Below are positions 34,081-39,270 of a stretch of DNA of 39,270 bases, piece by piece. Below the pieces are notes generated by a model that was not told the origin of the DNA, did not search any database, and worked only from the letters and a program-made list of their open reading frames with translations. Position 1 is the first letter of the stretch; the number at the start of each line of letters is the position of its first letter. The position numbers and the translations under genes were made by a program. This DNA is from Bradyrhizobium sp. STM 3843. GTDB taxonomy: Bacteria; Pseudomonadota; Alphaproteobacteria; Rhizobiales; Xanthobacteraceae. The DNA lies in assembly GCF_000239815.1 (NCBI RefSeq), contig NZ_CAFK01000096.1, forward strand, positions 1 to 39,270, read 5' to 3'.

Positions 34081-35199
34081 CTACTCCGCCGGCTCGACCT
34101 TCAGCACGCCGCGCCGGATCTGATCCTCCTCGATCGATTCGAACAGCGCCTTGAAATTGCCCTCGCCGAAGCCGTCGTCGCCTTTGCGCTGGATGAACTC
34201 GAAGAAGATCGGCCCGATCGCGTTTGCCGAGAAGATCTGCAGGAGCACCTTGGTGTGGCCGCCGTCCACCACGCCTTCGCCGTCGATCAGGATGCCATTC
34301 TTCTGCAGGCGCGCGAGATCCTCGCCATGCTTCGGCAGGCGCGCGTCGATCTTCTCGAAATAAGTATCGGGCGGTGACGGCATGAACGGCAAACCGGCCG
34401 CGCGCAGATCTTCGACCGTGGCATAGATATCACGCGCACCACAGGCGATGTGCTGGATGCCCTCGCCGCGGTAGAGCTTTAGATATTCCTCGATCTGCCC
34501 GGAATCGCCGGCGTCCTCGTTGATCGGAATCCGGATCTTGCCGTCGGGACTGGTCAGGGCGCGCGAAAACAGTCCGGACGCACGGCCCTCGATGTCGAAG
34601 AAACGGATCTGGCGGAAGTTGAACAGCTTCTCATAGAAGCCCGCCCACACATCCATGCGGCCGCGATGCACGTTGTGAGTGAGGTGATCGATATAATAGA
34701 GGCCTGATCCCGCTGGCTGCGGGTTGCGCGCGCCGAGCCAGTCGAATTCGAGATCGTAAGCCGAGCCCTTGGCGCCGTAGCGATCGACGAAATACAAGAG
34801 GCTGCCACCGATGCCCTTGATGGCGGGTGCATCGAGCGTCTTCTGACGAGACGGCAGATCGGCAGGCTCGGCGCCGAGCGAGATCGCGCGCGCATAGGCT
34901 GCCTCAGCATCGACCACCCGAAACGCCATCGACGGCGCGCAGGGACCGTGTTCGGCAACGAAGCTGCGGCCGTGGCTCCCCGGCTCCTCGTTGACGAGGT
35001 AGTTGATATCACCCTGGCGATAGAGCGTGATCGCCTTGGTCTTATGCAGCGCGACCGCGGAAAAACCCATCAGCGCGAACAGCGCGTGCAGCTTTTCCGG
35101 CTCCGGATGCGCATACTCGACGAACTCGAATCCATCCGTGCCCATCGGATTGTCGGCTGAGACGGTGGCGGGCGGCGCATCATGCGGAAACGGACCCAT
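34081..35199 (-). CDS. hppD: 4-Hydroxyphenylpyruvate dioxygenase
   Basis: This 372-residue Fe(II) enzyme converts 4-hydroxyphenylpyruvate to homogentisate, the entry step of the tyrosine catabolic route encoded here. The iron ligands are visible: His172 (YIDHLTHNV), His250 (GEGIQHIA) and Glu334 (FFEFIQRKG). It has the two-domain vicinal oxygen chelate fold of bacterial HPPD and normal length. I start at ATG 35199, preceded by GGGAGA at good spacing; the frame continues open to 35319 but that part crosses the divergent promoter region. It is divergent from an Lrp/AsnC regulator 122 bp away, which probably controls it. Confidence 0.96.
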   Translation of the reverse strand: MGPFPHDAPPATVSADNPMGTDGFEFVEYAHPEPEKLHALFALMGFSAVALHKTKAITLYRQGDINYLVNEEPGSHGRSFVAEHGPCAPSMAFRVVDAEAAYARAISLGAEPADLPSRQKTLDAPAIKGIGGSLLYFVDRYGAKGSAYDLEFDWLGARNPQPAGSGLYYIDHLTHNVHRGRMDVWAGFYEKLFNFRQIRFFDIEGRASGLFSRALTSPDGKIRIPINEDAGDSGQIEEYLKLYRGEGIQHIACGARDIYATVEDLRAAGLPFMPSPPDTYFEKIDARLPKHGEDLARLQKNGILIDGEGVVDGGHTKVLLQIFSANAIGPIFFEFIQRKGDDGFGEGNFKALFESIEEDQIRRGVLKVEPAE

Positions 35200-35247
35200 C
35201 GGCGATTCTCCCAGATCATGTCTCCGTCGATCCTCGCTCATGCGGTC

Positions 35248-35325
35248 TGCACGGGGCATGCAAATGATTGCCATTTCCAGCCGGATGTGCACGATCCGTG
35301 CATCAAATATGGATTTCATGCATGA
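35248..35325. promoter_or_regulatory. TGCA-containing dyads between hppD and the Lrp gene
   Basis: Three symmetric elements lie here: TGCA-N7-TGCA (35248-35262), TGCACG-ATC-CGTGCA (35288-35302, perfect 6-bp arms) and TCATGCATGA (35316-35325, perfect, covering the regulator's start codon). The first two are 15 bp long with centres 40 bp apart, close to four helical turns, which suits an oligomeric Lrp-type protein. They are candidate operators for hppD control and autoregulation. Confidence 0.55.
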
Positions 35326-35798
35326 TCTCAGTCGACGCCTTCGACCTCAAGATCCTGGCCGCCCTGCAGGACGACGGCCGCCTCACCAACCAGGAGCTGG
35401 CCGACATCGCCGGCCTTTCCGCCTCGCAATGCTCGCGAAGGCGGATGCGGCTGGAGGAGGACGGCGTGATCGCGGGCTACCGTGCCGAGCTCGCCGGCGC
35501 TGCGCTCGGCTTCGAGCTGATCGCCTTCATCCAGATCACGCTGGCGACGCATTCACCCGACAATGCCAAGAAATTCCGCGCGCTGGTCACCCGTGTCGAG
35601 GAGATCCAGGAAGCCTATGCGCTCACAGGGGACGCGGATTACCTCCTCAAGGCTGTGCTGCGCGACCTCAAGAGCCTGTCGGACATCGTCAACAACGTGC
35701 TGATGCCGCATCAGAGCGTGGCGCATGTGCGCTCATCGATCGTGCTCGACCGGCTGAAGGAAAGCGCGAAGCTACCGCTGCGGTCGATCCCGCGTTGA
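35322..35798 (+). CDS. Lrp/AsnC family transcriptional regulator
   Basis: This 158-residue regulator has an N-terminal helix-turn-helix (about 19-48, LTNQELADIAGLSASQCSRRRMRLEEDG) and a C-terminal RAM/AsnC ligand-binding and oligomerisation domain (about 65-150), with the YALTGDADYLLKA strand typical of the family. Such proteins bind amino acids or their catabolites. Divergence from hppD suggests that this one responds to tyrosine, phenylalanine or 4-hydroxyphenylpyruvate. ATG 35322 begins MISVDAFDLKIL. An ATG at 35309 is in another frame, and the longer frame from 35268 would read through the dyads. Confidence 0.93.
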   Translation: MISVDAFDLKILAALQDDGRLTNQELADIAGLSASQCSRRRMRLEEDGVIAGYRAELAGAALGFELIAFIQITLATHSPDNAKKFRALVTRVEEIQEAYALTGDADYLLKAVLRDLKSLSDIVNNVLMPHQSVAHVRSSIVLDRLKESAKLPLRSIPR

Positions 35799-35828
35799 GC
35801 GCGCGCATCCGCGACAAGCCACCCCCTT

Positions 35829-35988
35829 CGTCATTCCGGGGCAGCCCTCGCAGAGGGCTGAGCCCGGAATCCATAACCACAGACCTCTCCGTGTAGTTCG
35901 CAATCGCACCACCGCCATCCGGCTCACGACATCCGCCTGTGGTTATAGATTCCGAGCTCACTCGCTTCGCGAGTGCCCCGGAATGACG
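35829..35988. repeat. Palindromic intergenic repeat, copy B
   Basis: This 160-bp element is bounded by CGTCATTCCGGGGC and its inverse GCCCCGGAATGACG. A second pair of inner arms, GGAATCCATAACCACA (35866-35881) and TGTGGTTATAGATTCC (35938-35953), matches at 15 of 16 positions. A sub-hairpin CAGCCCTCGCAGAGGGCTG lies in the left arm and CACTCGCTTCGCGAGTG in the right. It fills the gap between the Lrp gene and the convergent end of fahA. Confidence 0.88.
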
Positions 35989-36006
35989 CGTTTATTCTGA
36001 AGGCGT

Positions 36007-37281
36007 TTACTCCGCCGGCAGTATCGTCCCCTCGACCTCGCCGAAGCCGATGCGATAGCCGTTGCCCTGGCACCAGCCGCGGATGGCGAGCGAATCGCCA
36101 TCCTCCAGGAACGAGCGCTTGACGCCGCTGCCGAGGTCCAGCGGCTCGGTGCCATTCCAGCTGAGCTCCAGCAGGCTCCCACGCTGATGCGTCTCGGGAC
36201 CGGAGATCGTGCCGGACCCCAGGAGATCACCAACGCTCATCGCGCATCCGGATGAGGCATGGTGCATCAGCTGCTGCACACTCGACCAGTACATGTATTT
36301 GAAGTTGGTTTGGGAGATCGTCTGCGGGGCATACGCGCCATGCGCGCGCAACGACACATCGAGCTCGATGTCGTAGTTCTGGATGCCCTTCTGCTGCAGA
36401 TAAGCCAGCGGCACCGGCTGCTGCTCCGGGCCCCGCACGCGAAACGGCTGCAGCGCCTCACGGGTGACGACCCAGGGGCTGATCGACGTCGCAAAGGCCT
36501 TGGCCTGGAATGGCCCGAGCGGCACATACTCCCATTGCTGGATATCGCGCGCGCTCCAGTCGTTGAGCAGCACGAAACCGAAGATCATGGTCTCGGCCTG
36601 CGCCTCGGTCAGCATCTCGCCCATGGCCGAGGGTTGGCCGATGACGACGCCCATCTCCAGCTCGAAGTCGAGCCGCTGACACGGGCCGAAGCTCGGCGTG
36701 TCCACATTCGGCGGCTTCAATTGACCGCGCGGCCGCCGCACCTTGGTGCCCGACACCACAACGGTCGAGGCGCGGCCGTTATAGCCGATCGGCATGTGCA
36801 GCCAGTTCGGCTGCAGCGCATTGTCCTTGCCGCGGAACATGACGCCGACATTGGTGGCGTGCTCTTTCGACGAGTAGAAGTCAGTGTAACCTGCGAGGTG
36901 AAAGGGGAGGTGCAGCGTCACATTGGCCCGCGGCAGCAGCGCGCGGCTGCGCAGCGCCTTGTTGTCGCGGAGCTCCGGATTGTCATGGCGCAACAGCTCA
37001 CTGATGCGGACGCGGGTCTTCGACCAGATGTGTGGTCCGAGCGCCATGAAGGCGTTGAGCGAGGCTTGCGCGAACACCTCGTAGGCCGGTGCGAGATCGA
37101 GCAAGCCCTCGTTTTCGAGCACAGCGAGGTCGACGACGACATCGCCGATCGCGACACCGACACGGAGTTGCGGCGAGTCGGCTGCGGAGAACACACCATA
37201 AGGCAGGTTCTGGATCGGAAAGTCGGAAGCCGGATCGACCGGGATGAAGGAGCGGAGCGAGGGATCGTTGGGGTGGGGCAC
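36007..37281 (-). CDS. fahA: Fumarylacetoacetase
   Basis: This 424-residue cytoplasmic hydrolase splits fumarylacetoacetate into fumarate and acetoacetate, the last step of homogentisate breakdown. Signature regions are present: DFYSSKEHATNVG (metal Asp and catalytic His), DFELEMGVVIG (two metal Glu), LLNDWSARDIQQWEYVPLGPF (metal Asp) and GTISGPE near the C-terminus. Length is that of eukaryotic-type FAH. The start is GTG 37281, with AGGATC about 8 nt upstream. It is flanked on both sides by the palindromic intergenic repeat (35829-35988 and 37315-37469). hmgA lies 200 bp upstream on the same strand, so the genes may share a transcript unless the repeat ends it. Confidence 0.96.
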   Translation of the reverse strand: MPHPNDPSLRSFIPVDPASDFPIQNLPYGVFSAADSPQLRVGVAIGDVVVDLAVLENEGLLDLAPAYEVFAQASLNAFMALGPHIWSKTRVRISELLRHDNPELRDNKALRSRALLPRANVTLHLPFHLAGYTDFYSSKEHATNVGVMFRGKDNALQPNWLHMPIGYNGRASTVVVSGTKVRRPRGQLKPPNVDTPSFGPCQRLDFELEMGVVIGQPSAMGEMLTEAQAETMIFGFVLLNDWSARDIQQWEYVPLGPFQAKAFATSISPWVVTREALQPFRVRGPEQQPVPLAYLQQKGIQNYDIELDVSLRAHGAYAPQTISQTNFKYMYWSSVQQLMHHASSGCAMSVGDLLGSGTISGPETHQRGSLLELSWNGTEPLDLGSGVKRSFLEDGDSLAIRGWCQGNGYRIGFGEVEGTILPAE

Positions 37282-37314
37282 AGTTCTGATCCTAAGAAAT
37301 CGGCACTCTCTCCA

Positions 37315-37469
37315 CCGTCATTCCGAGGCGCGCGGAGCGCGAGCCCGGAATCCATAGCCACAGGCGGAGGTGCGACGCGGGGCTGGGTATTGCTCAGCTT
37401 TCCATGCACAATATCGATCGTGGTTATGGATTCCGGGCTCGCCGCGGACGCGGCGCCCCGGAATGACGG
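37315..37469. repeat. Palindromic intergenic repeat, copy C
   Basis: This 155-bp element has termini CCGTCATTCCGAGGC and GCCCCGGAATGACGG and inner arms GGAATCCATAGCCACAGGCGGAGG and CGTGGTTATGGATTCC. The sequence CCGCCTGTGG next to an inner arm is on the opposite strand from that in copy B, so B and C are inverted relative to each other around fahA. It lies between hmgA and fahA. Confidence 0.88.
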
Positions 37470-37481
37470 CGAGTGTCTTTG

Positions 37482-38828
37482 CTAGGGCTTTGTCGGATCG
37501 AACCGCTTCTCTAGGCCGTTCCAGCAGTCGGCGTAATCCTGCTGCATCGTGCCGGACTCCGCGGCGTGTTTGGTGATCCGTTGCGGGAAGCGCGTCTCGA
37601 ACATGAAGGCCATGGTGCCCGTCAGCTTGACCGGCTTGAGTTCACCATTGCTGGCATGGTCGAACGCCTCGCGATCCGGCCCATGCGGCAGCATGCAATT
37701 GTGCAGGCTCATGCCGCCAGGCACGAAGCCCTGCGGCTTGGCGTCATAGACGCCGTAGATGAGGCCCATGAACTCCGACATGATGTTCATGTGATACCAG
37801 GGCGGACGGAAGGTGTTGTCCGCCACCATCCAGCGCTCTGGGAAGATCACGAAATCGATATTGGCCGTACCGGCCGTCTCCGATGGCGATGTCAGCACGG
37901 TAAAGATCGACGGATCGGGATGATCGAAGCCGATCGCGCCGACCGGCGAGAAGGTGCGCAGATCATATTTGTACGGTGCATAGTTGCCGTGCCAGGCCAC
38001 CACGTCGATCGGCGAATAAGGCAGGTCGGTCTTGAACAGCGCCCCGCCCCATTTGACGTAGAGCTCGGTCGGGGCGTCCCTGTCCTCATAGGACGCCACG
38101 GGTGTCAGGAAGTCGCGCGCGTTGGCAAGGCAATTGGCCCCGATCGGTCCGCGCTCCGGCAGAGTGAAGGCGCCGCCATAGTTCTCACAGAGATACCCGC
38201 GTGCGGGACCCGCAGGAAGCTCGATCCTGAACTTGACGCCGCGCGGGATCACCACGATCTCGCCCGGCTCGGCGTCGATGCGGCCGAACTCGGTGACGAA
38301 CAGGAGATTGCCCTGCTGCAGGACAAACATCATCTCGCCGTCAGCATTGTAGAAATGCTGATCAACCATCGATTTGGTGATGAGATAGATATGTGCGGCC
38401 ATGCCGGCTTGCGTGGCTGCGTCGCCGGCGGTGGTCATGGTCTGCACGCCCTGCAGGAAGGTCACCTCGCCGGAGGGAAGCGGCGTCGGATCCCAGCGCA
38501 GCTGCTGCACCGTGATCTCCTGCTCATGGCAGGGTGCGGTGCGCCACAGCCCGGCATCGACTCGGGCGAAGCGGCCGGAGTGCTTCACCGACGGACGGAT
38601 GCGATAGAGCCAGGAGCGCTCATTGGAGCCGCGCGGCGCCGTGAAGGGCGAGCCGGACAGCTGCTCGGCATAGAGGCCATAGGCGCAGCGTTGCGGCGAG
38701 TTTCGGCCGATCGGCAGCGCGCCGGGCAGCGCCTCGGTCTCAAACGAATTACGAAATCCGGACATGTAGCCCGGCGTGACCTGCGACGAAGCCCGGTTAA
38801 GTCTGTCAGGCGCGGTGTTGATGTTCAT
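37482..38828 (-). CDS. hmgA: Homogentisate 1,2-dioxygenase
   Basis: This 448-residue Fe(II) enzyme opens the homogentisate ring to maleylacetoacetate. It has the HGD cupin-like structure. The conserved opening [20 protein letters not shown] and the iron-site region [15 protein letters not shown] (His and Glu) with [15 protein letters not shown] (His) are all present. Length is normal for the family. ATG 38828 is preceded by AAGGAGAAG and overlaps the stop of the MBL-fold gene (ATGA), so translation of the two is probably coupled; a longer frame to 38855 is unlikely. The next gene in the operon direction is fahA; no maleylacetoacetate isomerase gene lies between them. Confidence 0.96.
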   Translation of the reverse strand: MNINTAPDRLNRASSQVTPGYMSGFRNSFETEALPGALPIGRNSPQRCAYGLYAEQLSGSPFTAPRGSNERSWLYRIRPSVKHSGRFARVDAGLWRTAPCHEQEITVQQLRWDPTPLPSGEVTFLQGVQTMTTAGDAATQAGMAAHIYLITKSMVDQHFYNADGEMMFVLQQGNLLFVTEFGRIDAEPGEIVVIPRGVKFRIELPAGPARGYLCENYGGAFTLPERGPIGANCLANARDFLTPVASYEDRDAPTELYVKWGGALFKTDLPYSPIDVVAWHGNYAPYKYDLRTFSPVGAIGFDHPDPSIFTVLTSPSETAGTANIDFVIFPERWMVADNTFRPPWYHMNIMSEFMGLIYGVYDAKPQGFVPGGMSLHNCMLPHGPDREAFDHASNGELKPVKLTGTMAFMFETRFPQRITKHAAESGTMQQDYADCWNGLEKRFDPTKP

Positions 38829-39270
38829 GATGCTTCTCCTTGCAGGCGGGCCCACATCTCGCGATCGCGCTCCGCCGTCCAGATCACGGGCTCGTCGATG
38901 CCGCTGGCCTCGTCATAGGCGCGCGACACGTTGAACGGCAGGCAGTGTTCGTAGATCGCGAAGCTCGAAAATTTCGGATCCATTACCTCGCGCGTCGCGG
39001 CCATCGACTCCTTCAGGCTGCGTCCCTTGGCGGCCGACATCTCCGCGGCGCCATAGAGCGAGCCGACGAAGTCGCGCGTCATCGCGATCGCCTCGCGAAC
39101 CGTTGCAGTGCCCTTGAGCGCATCGCCACGGCCCGGCGCGATCGCCTTCGGATTGAACGACAGGATCTCATTCAAGGTCGACGGCCATTCGCGAAGATAC
39201 GCGTCGCCGCAATAGCAGGCCGAGTGGTACTCGATCAGGTCGCCCGAGAACATCACCTCGGCATCCGGCA
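38825..39270 (-). CDS. MBL-fold metallo-hydrolase, N-terminal part outside the window
   Basis: The frame is open to the right edge (the visible protein starts [28 protein letters not shown]), so only the last 147 residues or so are seen. VMFSGDLIE is the GD metal-ligand strand of metallo-beta-lactamase folds, and [12 protein letters not shown] corresponds to the PGHG-like motif near the C-terminal His ligand, here with Arg in place of His. The N-terminal HxHxDH motif would lie beyond the edge. Genes of this type occur next to hmgA in related bacteria, but their role in homogentisate metabolism is not established. It is translationally coupled to hmgA. Confidence 0.85.
   Translation of the reverse strand, partial: PDAEVMFSGDLIEYHSACYCGDAYLREWPSTLNEILSFNPKAIAPGRGDALKGTATVREAIAMTRDFVGSLYGAAEMSAAKGRSLKESMAATREVMDPKFSSFAIYEHCLPFNVSRAYDEASGIDEPVIWTAERDREMWARLQGEAS

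Noticed and set aside
1..39270. tRNA, rRNA, CRISPR, prophage or insertion sequence
   Set aside because: Gaps were read for T-loop motifs, regular spacers and transposase-like frames. None was seen apart from the three palindromic intergenic repeats.

Overview
The window is high-GC chromosomal DNA from an alphaproteobacterium, most likely Bradyrhizobium or a close relative. I infer this from gene content and protein style (Omp25/31-type outer-membrane domain, Inh/Omp19-type inhibitor, many chemoreceptors) and from three copies of a palindromic intergenic element with CGTCATTCCGGGGC-type ends. I see no rRNA, tRNA, CRISPR array, insertion sequence, transposase or phage gene. Most of the window looks like core or stable accessory chromosome.

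Layout. 1-3484: two tandem, closely similar membrane chemoreceptors (the first lacks its 5' end). 3605-6298: a DUF1801 protein convergent with a PAS-PAS-GGDEF-EAL protein whose GGDEF motif is degenerate. 6786-9013: murein endopeptidase MepA, a secreted unknown, and a ParD/ParE-like toxin-antitoxin pair whose toxin frame has an in-frame TGA. 9016-12345: a K+/H+ antiporter and a divergent MscS-type channel, both suited to osmotic and ion homeostasis. 12451-16606: map and radC, with a Tat-signal intradiol dioxygenase and a GT1-type glycosyltransferase between them. 16603-19324: a Cys-rich Crp/Fnr regulator divergent from a soluble chemoreceptor with three PAS repeats of exactly 366 bp. 19531-24010: a large periplasmic multicopper oxidase, a Cys-rich secreted unknown and an acyl-CoA-dehydrogenase-like flavoprotein. 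24127-24444: a glycine-zipper protein.

24558-29811: the most suggestive locus. A minus-strand operon runs from an NMT1/THI5-like binding protein through an ABC ATPase, a permease and a D-2-hydroxyacid dehydrogenase to a secreted protein with two Inh-like domains. The last four genes are joined by overlapping stop and start codons (GTGA, TGATG, TGATG). A creatininase-family amidohydrolase is divergent from it. Substrate and purpose are unknown.

29955-34066: a small Gly/His-rich secreted protein with a strong terminator, an outer-membrane protein that fuses an Omp25-like barrel to an OprB porin (preceded by a Fur-like 17-bp palindrome), and a CNNM/CBS/CorC-type membrane protein. 34081-39270: tyrosine catabolism through homogentisate. 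hppD is divergent from an Lrp/AsnC regulator across TGCA-rich dyads; fahA lies between two inverted copies of the intergenic repeat; hmgA is translationally coupled to an MBL-fold hydrolase that runs off the window. No maleylacetoacetate isomerase is present in the window.

Start codons were re-chosen from ribosome-binding sites where the longest frame was implausible. All functions are assigned by reading motifs; no database search was possible.
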